Assembly: GCF_023502325.1 (NCBI RefSeq)
Contig: NZ_JAMFLZ010000002.1
Location: 124,001 to 188,000, forward strand
Source of the DNA: Wocania_A spongiicola
Lineage (GTDB): Bacteria > Bacteroidota > Bacteroidia > Flavobacteriales > Flavobacteriaceae
DNA: 64,000 nucleotides
Direction: 5' to 3'
Positions 44,127-53,175 of the stretch are shown here, one piece after another. The notes under the pieces were generated by a model, which was given only the letters and a program-made list of their open reading frames with translations, was not told the origin of the DNA and did not search any database. Position 1 is the first letter of the stretch. Each line of letters begins with the position of its first letter. The position numbers and the translations under genes are program-made.

Positions 44127-45863
44127 TTAATTAGCAACCCTATAAACAGGATACTGTAAATGTGCTTTCTCATAATATTCACTTTGTTTATGTACCCAAT
44201 CTAGCTGGGCATACCAATTATTTGTAAAGGCTTTATCAGATTGTTTTTTTGCATTGAAAGCTATTCTTAGTTTTTCATTATTATTTAATAATTCAAGCGC
44301 TTTGTCTTCCCATACGTAAGGTGAAAACCCTTCTTTTTGTTGCAAAATAGCATCAAAAAAATTCCAATTAAAAAATGAATCAGGCGCTTGTGGTTCTAAA
44401 GTTTCAATAATGTATCTAAGCGAAGGTTGATTTGTTTTTATAACATAATCCCCTTTTTTGAACGTCAATTTCTCTGTTTTTAAAGACACCGAAACATTAT
44501 AGTGCGGATAATGCCCTTCATAAGCTTGCTGTCTTGTTTTATAATCTTCAATTTTATAGCTCTCTACTGCAAAGATAGAATCACTTTTTAACTGGTGTAT
44601 TTCTACTTGATTCAATTTTAATAAATCTAATATTCGATGCCAACCTTGTGGAATAATATAAGCTGTTGGAATTTTAATTTCTAAAGCGGGTTTAAAATAG
44701 TTTTGATATTTAATATTTTTAGTAAACGGCTTATTTCTGTCATATTTTAAGCGGTTAAAACCTGTTACATCACTTTTTATGCTTTCACCTTCAAAACCTT
44801 TAAAACTTAAAGTAGAGGTTTTAGTGGTATCAATTTCCCAGTTTAGCGTGTATGTTTTTTTAGATAGAATATTACTGTTTGCTTTTTTACGTAGTACAGT
44901 AATTTTATCACCATGCTCTTCTGTAATTTCAATCATTGTTCTCATCAATTCATAAGTCCCTTCAACACGTTGTTTGTAAGGTTTAAGCATATGGGTTTCT
45001 ACCATCATGCCTAGGGTATTAAACAAAGTTGTGTAACCGGTTGAGTAACGTGGATAATCCATAAATTGAGAAAACCCTTTTTCCGGAACTTGATTAAAAA
45101 CATTTACATAGGGTGTAATATCCCAATCTTTTGTATTTAGCTTTTCTTCTAATTTGGGCATCATTTCATTATGTACATAATTACCCAAATCTCCATTAAG
45201 TTTATTGTGTTGAGTGAATAAATGGGTTAAAGTATATTGATAGTCAGCGCCATTACTAACATGATTATCTATAAAAACATCGGGTTTTACTAAATGAAAA
45301 ATTTTAGCAAAGGTCTCAGCATTTTTGGTATCACATTTTATAAAGTCGCGGTTTAAATCATAATTTCTGGCATTGCCTCTAAAACCATAATTTTTAGGAC
45401 CATTTTGATTGGTACGTGTTGTTGAGTTTCTGTTTAAACTCCCACCAACATTATAAATAGGAATTGTAACTATTACAGTATTTTTTGGAGCTTTTATTTT
45501 ACCGTTTACTAAATCTCTAAAAAGCATCATTGTAGCATCAATACCGTCAGATTCACCTGGATGAATCCCGTTATTAATTAAAATAATGCGCTTGTTTTTA
45601 TGTATTTCAGAAAAATCAAATTGAAATTTATTATTTAAAGTTACAATATGTAATGGTTTACCCGAATCTGTTTCTCCAATCTCTTGAATTGAAATTTCTG
45701 GATAAGCATTAGATAAATCTCTATAAAACTTAATAGCTTGTTCGTAAGTTGCAGTTTCAATGCCTTCAGATTTTTCAAAATGAGTTTCAAAGTTATAATA
45801 CGGTTTTTCATTTGAATTTTTGCAAGACACAACTAAAATTAAAAGCACTATAAGAATTCTCAT
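44127..45863 (-). CDS. M14-family zinc carboxypeptidase, lipoprotein
   Basis: A 578-residue peptidase with a lipoprotein signal (LLILVVSC, Cys14). The zinc site is HPGE (His101, Glu104) with His201 in FIDNHVSNG. The substrate-binding GNARNYDLNRD is present. It resembles the large secreted M14 peptidases of Bacteroidota and should trim C-terminal residues in the periplasm. The C-terminal 280 residues are a beta-rich extension of unknown role. It is followed by the terminal promoter of the 43090 gene and preceded by a 207-base gap. Confidence 0.9.
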   Translation of the reverse strand: MRILIVLLILVVSCKNSNEKPYYNFETHFEKSEGIETATYEQAIKFYRDLSNAYPEISIQEIGETDSGKPLHIVTLNNKFQFDFSEIHKNKRIILINNGIHPGESDGIDATMMLFRDLVNGKIKAPKNTVIVTIPIYNVGGSLNRNSTTRTNQNGPKNYGFRGNARNYDLNRDFIKCDTKNAETFAKIFHLVKPDVFIDNHVSNGADYQYTLTHLFTQHNKLNGDLGNYVHNEMMPKLEEKLNTKDWDITPYVNVFNQVPEKGFSQFMDYPRYSTGYTTLFNTLGMMVETHMLKPYKQRVEGTYELMRTMIEITEEHGDKITVLRKKANSNILSKKTYTLNWEIDTTKTSTLSFKGFEGESIKSDVTGFNRLKYDRNKPFTKNIKYQNYFKPALEIKIPTAYIIPQGWHRILDLLKLNQVEIHQLKSDSIFAVESYKIEDYKTRQQAYEGHYPHYNVSVSLKTEKLTFKKGDYVIKTNQPSLRYIIETLEPQAPDSFFNWNFFDAILQQKEGFSPYVWEDKALELLNNNEKLRIAFNAKKQSDKAFTNNWYAQLDWVHKQSEYYEKAHLQYPVYRVAN

Positions 45864-45946
45864 TTTAATTAAATTTTTGATTTAAATTTTTTAATGAAAA
45901 GATATTTTTTTTGAAAATACTATAAAACTACAATATTATTATAATT

Positions 45947-45964
45947 ATAGCTTTTCAAAGCTAT
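45947..45964. other. Inverted repeat in the gap between the M14 and 122-aa genes
   Basis: Perfect 8-bp arms, ATAGCTTT and AAAGCTAT, around TC. It lies midway in the 207-base divergent intergenic region and could be an operator; there is no T run, so it is not a terminator. Confidence 0.4.
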
Positions 45965-46070
45965 TTAACTTAAATAAAATGTAGTAACTTACAGTAATTG
46001 TATATTGCTAAAAGGAGAAACAGCAACGTGTTGTTTTTAAGTTTTATAAGTCTCTCATTAAAATAAATTT

Positions 46071-46439
46071 ATGAAGATTTGTAATTTATCTTTTGGAAAA
46101 ATTGTTATTTTAAGTAAAAATCTAGCTGAGGTTATTGTTGATGATGGGGTTCTTATAGATGAAGTTAAGGTTGCCGAATATCACGATTTTTTACTCAATT
46201 CTCTTGAATCTCCCTTTTCATTACTAATAAATAAAAAGAATGCATATAGCTATACGTTTTCTGCTCAAAAAAATATTGCTAATTTAAAACAAATTAAAGC
46301 CATGGCTGTAGTGGCTCATACCACAGGAGGAGTAATGTCTACAGAAACATTAATAAATGTAAATGGAAATTATAAATTGAATATTAGAGTATTTTATAAA
46401 AGAGAGGAAGCGGTTACTTGGTTAGGTAGTTTAGAATAA
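46071..46439 (+). CDS. Conserved hypothetical protein (STAS-like fold possible)
   Basis: A 122-residue soluble protein (FGKIVILSKNLAEVIVDDGVLIDEVKVAEYHDFLL...PFSLLINKKNAYSYTF...MAVVAHTTGG) with alternating strands and helices. The pattern resembles SpoIIAA/STAS-like proteins, a family of small flavobacterial proteins without named function. It is single, 115 bases ahead of the SulP transporter gene, which has its own promoter. Confidence 0.75.
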   Translation: MKICNLSFGKIVILSKNLAEVIVDDGVLIDEVKVAEYHDFLLNSLESPFSLLINKKNAYSYTFSAQKNIANLKQIKAMAVVAHTTGGVMSTETLINVNGNYKLNIRVFYKREEAVTWLGSLE

Positions 46440-46502
46440 GTGGTAATTGATTATTTCTCAAACGTTTTAGCACACTGCTTTAATAAATATAGTAATAAGC
46501 AC

Positions 46503-46532
46503 TTGTGCATCTCCATATTAACCTTAAATTTG
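46503..46532 (+). promoter_or_regulatory. Promoter of sulP
   Basis: TTG at 46503-46505, a 19-base spacer, then TAAATTTG at 46525-46532: a full Bacteroidota consensus promoter 23 bases before the ATG. Confidence 0.7.
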
Positions 46533-46554
46533 CCGCTTCTTAAAACAAACCATT

Positions 46555-48168
46555 ATGACTGAGTTTATTAGAAAGCGAACAGCAAATGCTAAAAATGATA
46601 TTTTAAGCGGAATTACTGTAGCTTTAGCATTAGTGCCAGAAGCGGTAGCGTTTGCATTTGTTGCTGGTGTTGATCCGTTGGTTGGATTGTATGCAGCATT
46701 TATGATTGGTATAATAACCTCTATTTTTGGTGGTCGACCAGGAATGATAAGTGGAGCAACCGGAGCTTTAGCAGTAGTTATGGTAAGCTTAGTTGCTGAA
46801 GGAAATGCGATGGGTGCAGAAGGCGAGCAACTAGGGTTGTATTATTTGTTTGCTACGGTTATTTTAATGGGAGTTATACAAATGTTAGCTGGTATTTTTA
46901 AGCTAGGAAAATTTGTAAGACTCATTCCGCATCCTGTAATGATGGGGTTTGTAAATGGTTTAGCTATTGTGATTTTCTTATCGCAATTAGGCATGTTTAA
47001 AGATGTAAATGGCGATTGGTTTACAGGAAATAGTCTATGGGTAATGATAGGCCTTGTTGCATTGACTATGGGGATTATGTTTGGTTTGCCAAAACTTACT
47101 AAAAAATTACCTGAAGCCTTGATTGCTATTTTGGTGGTTTCTGCTATAGTAATTTTTGGAAATTTAGATGTTGCAACCGTGGGTAGCTTTATTCGAGATG
47201 GAGGAGGAGAAGGGTTAAAAGGAGGATTACCACAGTTTCAAACCGATATATTTAGTAAAGTTCCTTTCAACTTAGAAACTATAAAATTTATTTTTCCGTA
47301 CGCTATAATATTGGCAGCTATTGGTTTAATTGAATCATTAATGACTTTAAATTTAGTTGATGAGTTAACCGAAACTAGAGGGAACACTAATAAAGAATGT
47401 TTAGCCCAAGGCGGAGCCAATATTGTAACAGGTCTTTTTGGTGGTATGGGTGGTTGCGCCATGATTGGACAATCGTTAATTAACATAAAAGGGGGTGGCC
47501 GTGGCAGACTTTCAGGTATAGTTGCAGCGCTAATGCTGTTAGTGTTTATTTTGTTTGCTTCTGGTCTTATCGAACAAGTACCTATAGCAGCTCTTGTAGG
47601 AGTAATGTTTATGGTAGTTATTGGCACGTTTGCATGGAGTAGTTTTAGAATTTTAAACAAAATACCTTTTAGTGATGTTATTGTTTTGGTTGCAGTGTCA
47701 GCCTTAACCGTAATTTTTGATTTGGCAATTGCTGTAATTGCTGGAGTTATTATAAGCGCATTGGTATTTTCGTGGGAAAACGCAAAACGTATTCGAGCTC
47801 GTAAGCGTATGCGTGAAGATGGTACTAAAATATATGAAATTTGGGGACCATTATTTTTCGGTTCTATTATAGCATTTAATGAAAAGTTTGATGTGAAAAA
47901 TGATCCTGAAAATGTTGAGGTAGATTTTGTTGAATCTCGTGTGAGCGACCATTCTGCTATTGAAGCCATCTTTAACTTAGTTAATAAATATGAAGCAGAA
48001 GGAAAATCAATTAAACTAAAGCATTTAAGCGAAGATTGTAAAATATTACTTTACAAATCAAGCCCAAAATTCAGAGAAGTTATTGTAGAAGATATTGATG
48101 ATCCACGTTATCATTTAGCCGAAAACCCTGAAGCATTTACTAAAGGACTTTCAGAATATAAGCTTTAA
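46555..48168 (+). CDS. SulP-family anion transporter with STAS domain
   Basis: A 537-residue SLC26/SulP carrier. The conserved N-terminal GITVALALVPEAVAFAFVAGVDPLVGLYAAF and GARGAL-type ISGATGALAVV are present (the first read as two halves around residues 20-50). About 14 TM helices are followed by a cytosolic STAS domain at about 425-515 (IWGPLFFGSIIAF, VEVDFVESRVSDHSAIEAI). It probably carries bicarbonate or sulfate; the anion is not readable from sequence. Confidence 0.94.
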   Translation: MTEFIRKRTANAKNDILSGITVALALVPEAVAFAFVAGVDPLVGLYAAFMIGIITSIFGGRPGMISGATGALAVVMVSLVAEGNAMGAEGEQLGLYYLFATVILMGVIQMLAGIFKLGKFVRLIPHPVMMGFVNGLAIVIFLSQLGMFKDVNGDWFTGNSLWVMIGLVALTMGIMFGLPKLTKKLPEALIAILVVSAIVIFGNLDVATVGSFIRDGGGEGLKGGLPQFQTDIFSKVPFNLETIKFIFPYAIILAAIGLIESLMTLNLVDELTETRGNTNKECLAQGGANIVTGLFGGMGGCAMIGQSLINIKGGGRGRLSGIVAALMLLVFILFASGLIEQVPIAALVGVMFMVVIGTFAWSSFRILNKIPFSDVIVLVAVSALTVIFDLAIAVIAGVIISALVFSWENAKRIRARKRMREDGTKIYEIWGPLFFGSIIAFNEKFDVKNDPENVEVDFVESRVSDHSAIEAIFNLVNKYEAEGKSIKLKHLSEDCKILLYKSSPKFREVIVEDIDDPRYHLAENPEAFTKGLSEYKL

Positions 48169-48175
48169 TATTTGA

Positions 48176-48317
48176 GCGTTACCACAAGGGTCGGGCTTTC
48201 CATTATATCTTTTTTTGTTATAGCAAGTAATGAGCGACGCGGCTATTAGTTAAATTTTAGTTTTAAATAAAGTTGTTTTATCTTTTAAAAAAAGGATGCC
48301 ATTGCAATCCCTAACGC
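48176..48317. repeat. Long inverted-repeat intergenic element
   Basis: The ends GCGTTA (48176) and TAACGC (48317) are perfect complements. The inner parts AAGGGTCGGGCTTTCC and GGATGCC...ATCCCT pair imperfectly. The GGGTCGGGC string is typical of a dispersed element I recall from Bacteroidota intergenic regions (from memory, unchecked). The centre is AT-rich with GACGCGGCTATTAG inserted. Confidence 0.6.
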
Positions 48318-48346
48318 AAAAAAAGACTTATCGCATAGGTCTTTTT
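48318..48346 (-). terminator. Terminator of the HEAT-repeat gene
   Basis: Arms AAAAAGAC and GTCTTTTT. The stop codon at 48328-48330 lies inside the loop, so the terminator overlaps the end of the coding sequence. Confidence 0.7.
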
Positions 48347-48774
48347 AACTGTTCTTTTACTCGGTCAAACGATTTTTTACTAGCACGTTCCCAGCGGTAA
48401 ATCTTATATTTTTTGCCTTTATTAGCTTCTCGTTTTTTATCATTTTCACGTTTTTCTTTTAACCAATTAAAACGTTTTTTTATAATGGTAAAGCCTAATT
48501 CATCTTCACAACCAATGCTCTCAAGCGCATTTAAAGCAGCAATCGATACATTCTGAATCTTATCATTTATGGCTTCAAAAAGTACAGGAATAGATGATGT
48601 GTAACCAGTAACGCCTAAAGCTTCAGCAGCCAACTGTCTTGATTTGTAGTTTCCATGTTTTAAAACATACTCCAACTTTTCAATTTCATCAGTATGCATC
48701 CAAAAGCGTATTGTCCTTTCAGATGGCTGAACAAGATTGAGTTTGAAAAGCAAGTATGTAACTTGATGGAACAT
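48328..48774 (-). CDS. HEAT-repeat protein
   Basis: A 148-residue protein with two HEAT-like repeats at about 28-100 (LEYVLKHGNYKSRQLAAEALG, then AINDKIQNVSIAALNALESIG) and a very basic C-terminal tail (KRENDKKREANKGKKYKIYRW). The basic end suggests nucleic-acid or membrane contact. No partner is nearby; function unknown. Confidence 0.8.
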   Translation of the reverse strand: MFHQVTYLLFKLNLVQPSERTIRFWMHTDEIEKLEYVLKHGNYKSRQLAAEALGVTGYTSSIPVLFEAINDKIQNVSIAALNALESIGCEDELGFTIIKKRFNWLKEKRENDKKREANKGKKYKIYRWERASKKSFDRVKEQLKRPMR

Positions 48775-48968
48775 GAATTTTTAAATAAATCATTATACTT
48801 ATTAGTATATAATTAGTAAGAATTGTTACATAAAACTCATTCAAATCGATTCTTTGAATTACTTGTAAAATGAATTATCATCAACTAAAAGAGTAGCAAA
48901 TTTTATAATAAGCCGATTTCATTTTTTAGATAAATAAAATCAATATTTAAAAACACTGATATTTTTTA

Positions 48969-49448
48969 TTAATCTAAATTTCTAGATTGACCATTTAGTA
49001 ATTTCCATCCATCGTAACGTTTTACTAATGTGCCAGACTCAATAATTTTAAATTTAGTTACAGTGTTTAAAGTATCTACCATTTTTCCTTTTACAATTCC
49101 CGAATAACTAGCTAAACTATCTGTAAGAGGAAATACTTTTAAAGTATCAAACGACAATTGAATTTTGCTAATTAATTTATCATTGGCTATTAAAATATTT
49201 TTAACAGAGTCGTAAGTTAATGCTGAGTTATAATTTGGGGGTACCCAGAAAAAATCTTTGGAATTATCTAGATAGTCAAATTCTGCAGTAAGACCTTGCT
49301 TTTTTATATCACCGTGGTAGTCAGCAAACATGTTTTCAACTTCTTTAATAACAAGTTCTTTATTTATCGGAATTGTTTTTTGGACAGCATTTTTACATCC
49401 AATAATGTTAAATATTAGAGTTATTATATATATGTATTTAAATTTCAT
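48969..49448 (-). CDS. Lipoprotein with NTF2-like domain
   Basis: A 159-residue lipoprotein (FNIIGC, Cys18) whose mature part has the SnoaL/NTF2-like layout: long helix (IKEVENMFADYHGDIKKQG), WVPPNY, SASYSGIVKGK-type strands and a closing VKRYDGWKLLNGQSR. Function unknown. It overlaps the coaD stop by 4 bases, so it is translationally coupled to coaD. Confidence 0.8.
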   Translation of the reverse strand: MKFKYIYIITLIFNIIGCKNAVQKTIPINKELVIKEVENMFADYHGDIKKQGLTAEFDYLDNSKDFFWVPPNYNSALTYDSVKNILIANDKLISKIQLSFDTLKVFPLTDSLASYSGIVKGKMVDTLNTVTKFKIIESGTLVKRYDGWKLLNGQSRNLD

Positions 49449-49900
49449 TTTACGCGTACACTTTTCGGAACCAACTTTGTGTAATCACCATTATTTCTAA
49501 TAACATCTCGCACTATAGAAGAGGCGATGTACGATGTTTTAGCCGCTGTTAAAAGAAATACCGTTTCAATAGGCGCAAGGTCTCTGTTGGTATGGGCTAT
49601 AGCTTTTTCAAATTCAAAATCGGCAGGATTTCTTAATCCTCTTAAAATAAATTCAACTCCAATTTCTTGACAAAAATCAACGGTCAAGCCTTTGTATGAT
49701 ACAACTTTTACTTTAGGTTCATCAGCGAAAGCATCTTCAATAAATTTCATGCGTTCATTAAGAGAAAACATATATTTTTTATCGGCATTCACACCAATAG
49801 CCACAATAATTTCATCAAATAAAGTAACGCCACGCTTAATAATATCGTAGTGTCCTAATGTTAATGGGTCAAATGACCCTGGAAATATGGCTCGTTTCAT
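49445..49900 (-). CDS. coaD: Pantetheine-phosphate adenylyltransferase
   Basis: A 151-residue nucleotidyltransferase in CoA synthesis. Motifs are FPGSFDPLTLGHYDII (HxGH type, with His18), FILRGLRNPADFEFE and the late ISSSIVRD-type YIASSIVRDVI. Standard length. It lies 19 bases after ddl. Confidence 0.96.
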   Translation of the reverse strand: MKRAIFPGSFDPLTLGHYDIIKRGVTLFDEIIVAIGVNADKKYMFSLNERMKFIEDAFADEPKVKVVSYKGLTVDFCQEIGVEFILRGLRNPADFEFEKAIAHTNRDLAPIETVFLLTAAKTSYIASSIVRDVIRNNGDYTKLVPKSVRVK

Positions 49901-49919
49901 AAATATAAAATTACAACTT

Positions 49920-50894
49920 TTATCTTAAAGCTTCTTCAATCGCATTACCAAAAAAATCAGCTAAAGAAATATTTGCTGCTATAACTTGTTGCGGTAATAT
50001 ACTTTCTCTCGTTAACCCAGGAACTGTGTTAACTTCTACTAAATGTGGTTCACCATCTTTAAAAATATATTCACTTCGGCTAAAGCCTGTTAGTTTTAAA
50101 ACCTCGTATACTTTTTTAGCAACTATGTTTACTTTCTCTTCTTCTGCAGCACTTAACCGCGCAGGTGTAATTTCTTCAGACTCGCCTAAATATTTTGCCT
50201 TATAATCAAAAAAATCGTTATTACTTATTATTTCTGTAATTGGCAACACTTTGGTTTCGCCTTTATAAGTAATAACGCCAACTGAGACTTCAGTACCATC
50301 TAAAAACGATTCGATAATAATTTCATCATCTTCTTTATAAGCAACCTTTATGGCATTTTGTAAATCTTCTTTTTTATAGACTTTGGTAATGCCAAAACTA
50401 CTACCAGCTTTATTAGCTTTAACAAAACATGGTAAGCCTACTTTATTAATTATTGCGTCTTCATTAATAGTATCTCCAAGGTTTAAATAAAACGATTCGG
50501 CAGCTTTAATACCATAAGGTTTTAATACGCTTAAGCAATCTCGTTTATTAAATGTTAAAGTAGCTTGGTACATACCACAACTTGTATGTGGCATGTTTAT
50601 TAATTCAAAATAACCTTGCATAAAACCATCTTCTCCAGGCGACCCATGAATTGCATTAAATACACAGTCAAAGGTGGTTTTTGTACCATTTATACTAACT
50701 GAAAAGTCGTTTTTGTCAATTGGGAATTCATTGTCATTATCATTAACATAAACCCATTTATCTTTAAAAATATGAATGCGATAAATGTTATATTTTGATT
50801 CATCTAAGGATTCAAAAACTACATTTCCGCTTTTTAATGAGATTTCATATTCGCTAGAATATCCTCCCATAATAATGGCAATATTTTTTTTCAT
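49920..50894 (-). CDS. ddl: D-alanine--D-alanine ligase
   Basis: A 324-residue ATP-grasp ligase making the D-Ala-D-Ala of peptidoglycan. Present are GGYSSEYEISLKSG, NAIHGSPGEDGFMQGYFEL, KANKAGSSFGITKV, EVSVGVITY and EVNTVPGLTRESILPQQ (metal site). Divergent from the PASTA protein gene, with 140 bases between the starts. Confidence 0.96.
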   Translation of the reverse strand: MKKNIAIIMGGYSSEYEISLKSGNVVFESLDESKYNIYRIHIFKDKWVYVNDNDNEFPIDKNDFSVSINGTKTTFDCVFNAIHGSPGEDGFMQGYFELINMPHTSCGMYQATLTFNKRDCLSVLKPYGIKAAESFYLNLGDTINEDAIINKVGLPCFVKANKAGSSFGITKVYKKEDLQNAIKVAYKEDDEIIIESFLDGTEVSVGVITYKGETKVLPITEIISNNDFFDYKAKYLGESEEITPARLSAAEEEKVNIVAKKVYEVLKLTGFSRSEYIFKDGEPHLVEVNTVPGLTRESILPQQVIAANISLADFFGNAIEEALR

Positions 50895-51005
50895 TTATAT
50901 TTAAATACTTTTTCTGTCAGTCTAAAACCTACAATAAAACGTAAGTATAATAAGTTAAGCTAAAATATCATATATATTGCAAAAGAAAAAACAGTTCTGT
51001 TTTTA

Positions 51006-51013
51006 TATATTTG
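51006..51013 (+). promoter_or_regulatory. Promoter -7 box for the PASTA gene
   Basis: TATATTTG followed by CCG, 21 bases before the ATG at 51035; matches TAnnTTTG. No -33 box at normal spacing. Confidence 0.5.
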
Positions 51014-51034
51014 CCGTATCGAAAATTATAATAG

Positions 51035-51601
51035 ATGAGCATTATTAAATTTCTTGTAAGTAAAACATTTTTTACTCAAATTGCTTTAGCAATAGTTGCA
51101 TTAGTTGTTTTTTGTTTTATTATGTTATCGTGGTTAAAATCATCAACAAACCATGGCGATTTTGAGACAGTACCAGACTTAACAGGAAAATCTATAAGTG
51201 TTGCAGAAATTGAATTAAAAGAGAATAATTTAGTCATGCAAATTCAAGACTCTGCAAATTTCAATCCTAATTATCCAAAATTTTCAGTTATAGAACAAGA
51301 CCCACCAGTAGGTACAAAAGTTAAAGAGGATAGAAAAATTTATATAACATTAAACCCTTCTGGATATAGAAAAGTAAGAGTGCCTAATTTGATAGAAAGC
51401 ACTTTAAGGCAAGCAAAACCAACATTAGAAGCTTTAGATTTTAAAGTAGGGAAACTCACTTATGTTGATAATATTGGTAGAGATATTGTGTTAAAAATGG
51501 CACATAAAGGTAAAACCATACAAGCTGGAGATATGCTGCCAAAAACCGAAAAAATTGACTTAGTTCTTGGTAATGGAAATCGGCCATCTACTAAGAATTA
51601 A
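51035..51601 (+). CDS. PASTA-domain membrane protein
   Basis: A 188-residue protein with one N-terminal TM helix (13-33) and two PASTA repeats outside the cytoplasm (VPDLTGKSISVAEIELKENN... and VPNLIESTLRQAKPTLEALD). PASTA domains bind uncross-linked peptidoglycan or muropeptides. There is no kinase domain, unlike PknB. With Ddl on the other side it fits cell-wall assembly or sensing. It is followed by the pseudouridine synthase gene after 32 bases. Confidence 0.9.
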   Translation: MSIIKFLVSKTFFTQIALAIVALVVFCFIMLSWLKSSTNHGDFETVPDLTGKSISVAEIELKENNLVMQIQDSANFNPNYPKFSVIEQDPPVGTKVKEDRKIYITLNPSGYRKVRVPNLIESTLRQAKPTLEALDFKVGKLTYVDNIGRDIVLKMAHKGKTIQAGDMLPKTEKIDLVLGNGNRPSTKN

Positions 51602-51633
51602 TAGAATACTTCAATACGCATTGATTCAATAAA

Positions 51634-52668
51634 ATGGAAGACTATACACCGCAATTACCCGATGAGGATAATTTATACGAGCATTATTCTTTTACGGTAG
51701 ATAAAGGGCAAACACCATTACGTATAGATAAATATTTAATGAATTTTGTTGAAAATGCTACGCGAAATAAAATTCAAGCTGCAGCAAAAAACGGAAGTGT
51801 TTTTGTAAACAACATGCCTGTAAAATCTAACTATAAAGTAAAACCTTTTGATGCTATTCGTGTGTTATTTGCACATCCGCCTTTTGAAAATTTATTAGTA
51901 GGAGAAGATTTAGATATTGATGTGATTTATGAAGATGATGAACTTTTAGTTGTAAATAAACAAGCAGGAATGGTGGTGCACCCTGGTCATGGAAACTATT
52001 CGGGCACTTTAATAAATGGGCTAATTCATAGATTTGATAATTTACCAAATAACTCGAGTGAGCGCCCAGGATTAGTACATAGAATTGATAAAGATACAAG
52101 TGGACTTTTAGTGGTTGCTAAAACTGAAAAAGCGATGACGCATTTGTCTTTACAATTTGCCGAAAAAACTAGCGAACGCGAATACGTAGCTATTGTTTGG
52201 GGTAATATGGAAGAAGACGAAGGAACTATTGAGGGCAACATAGGGCGCCATCCCAAGAATCGATTACAAAACACTGTTTTTATTGATGATGAGGCAGATA
52301 AAGGTAAGCCAGCTATAACACATTATAAGGTTTTAGAGCGTTTAGGTTATGTAACTTTGGTGTCTTGCAAGTTAGAAACAGGTAGAACACATCAAATACG
52401 TGTGCACATGAAACATATTGGGCATACCTTGTTTAATGATGCCAGATATGGTGGTGAAAAAATTTTAAAAGGCACTACATTTACTAAATACAAACAGTTT
52501 GTAGAGAATTGCTTTAAAATACTTCCAAGGCAAGCTTTACATGCAAAAACATTAGGTTTTAAGCATCCTAAAACAGGAGAGTTTATGAGTTTTGACACAC
52601 CAATTCCTGATGATATGCAACAATGTATTGAAAAGTGGAAAGCTTATTCTAAGCATCAAGAATTATAG
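51634..52668 (+). CDS. RluD-family 23S rRNA pseudouridine synthase
   Basis: A 344-residue enzyme with an N-terminal S4 RNA-binding domain (RIDKYLMNFVENATRNKIQAAAKNG) and a catalytic RsuA/RluD domain with RPGLVHRIDKDTSGLLVVAK (catalytic Asp in RIDKDTSG), ETGRTHQIRVHM and RQALHAKTLGF. It belongs to the RluA/RluC/RluD group; the exact uridine is not certain. A conserved partner of the PASTA gene in flavobacteria. Confidence 0.92.
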   Translation: MEDYTPQLPDEDNLYEHYSFTVDKGQTPLRIDKYLMNFVENATRNKIQAAAKNGSVFVNNMPVKSNYKVKPFDAIRVLFAHPPFENLLVGEDLDIDVIYEDDELLVVNKQAGMVVHPGHGNYSGTLINGLIHRFDNLPNNSSERPGLVHRIDKDTSGLLVVAKTEKAMTHLSLQFAEKTSEREYVAIVWGNMEEDEGTIEGNIGRHPKNRLQNTVFIDDEADKGKPAITHYKVLERLGYVTLVSCKLETGRTHQIRVHMKHIGHTLFNDARYGGEKILKGTTFTKYKQFVENCFKILPRQALHAKTLGFKHPKTGEFMSFDTPIPDDMQQCIEKWKAYSKHQEL

Positions 52669-52706
52669 TAATCTTGCCATTCTTGTTTTTGGTTTTAGCT
52701 TTTATT

Positions 52707-53135
52707 TTACATTCCTAAGTTTGGTAAATGCTTTACTTTATGATACATTAAAGCAGCTGTAATACAGTTTTTTAATGCTTCTTCTGGAATTTTGCTATTG
52801 ATGTTAAAAACCATGGCACGGGAACCTTCAAAAGTAAAAGTGTCTTTATAAATCATTTTAAAGGTTGGGATTAATTTACTAGTACATTGAAAATACATGG
52901 CGTATTGGTTTGGTTCTCCTTTTTTTTGATTTATTCTTATAGTACTTCCTTTTTTTGTTAAAAAGCTAGGTTCTCCCCACTTTATGGTTTCTTCTATCGT
53001 TGTTATTTCGGCAATATCATTTGCCGTTTCAATAATTAAATGTCTAAGATGTAATAGTTTACTTCTAACTGAATCCGGATAATTATTAAAAACCACTTCC
53101 ACTTTCGGGTTAGTATTTATTTGAAGATTTGCCAT
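52707..53135 (-). CDS. DUF1801 (YdhG-like) protein
   Basis: A 142-residue cytoplasmic protein of the DUF1801 family: NYPDSVRSKLLHLRHLI, EETIKWGEPSFLTKKGSTIR and the late AMVFNINSKIPEEALKNCITAALMYHK. The family has an YdhG-type alpha/beta fold of unknown activity. It lies convergent to the RluD-family gene and downstream of sdaA. Confidence 0.87.
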   Translation of the reverse strand: MANLQINTNPKVEVVFNNYPDSVRSKLLHLRHLIIETANDIAEITTIEETIKWGEPSFLTKKGSTIRINQKKGEPNQYAMYFQCTSKLIPTFKMIYKDTFTFEGSRAMVFNINSKIPEEALKNCITAALMYHKVKHLPNLGM

Positions 53136-53175
53136 TGTTTATCAATTAAATATAGAAAAGAATAATTGTATTATT

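Noticed and set aside
47238..47969. 243-codon open frame antisense to sulP
   Set aside because: It lies wholly inside the SulP gene on the other strand, is rich in Ile/Thr/Lys, has no recognisable domain and no promoter; it is a shadow of the hydrophobic reading frame.
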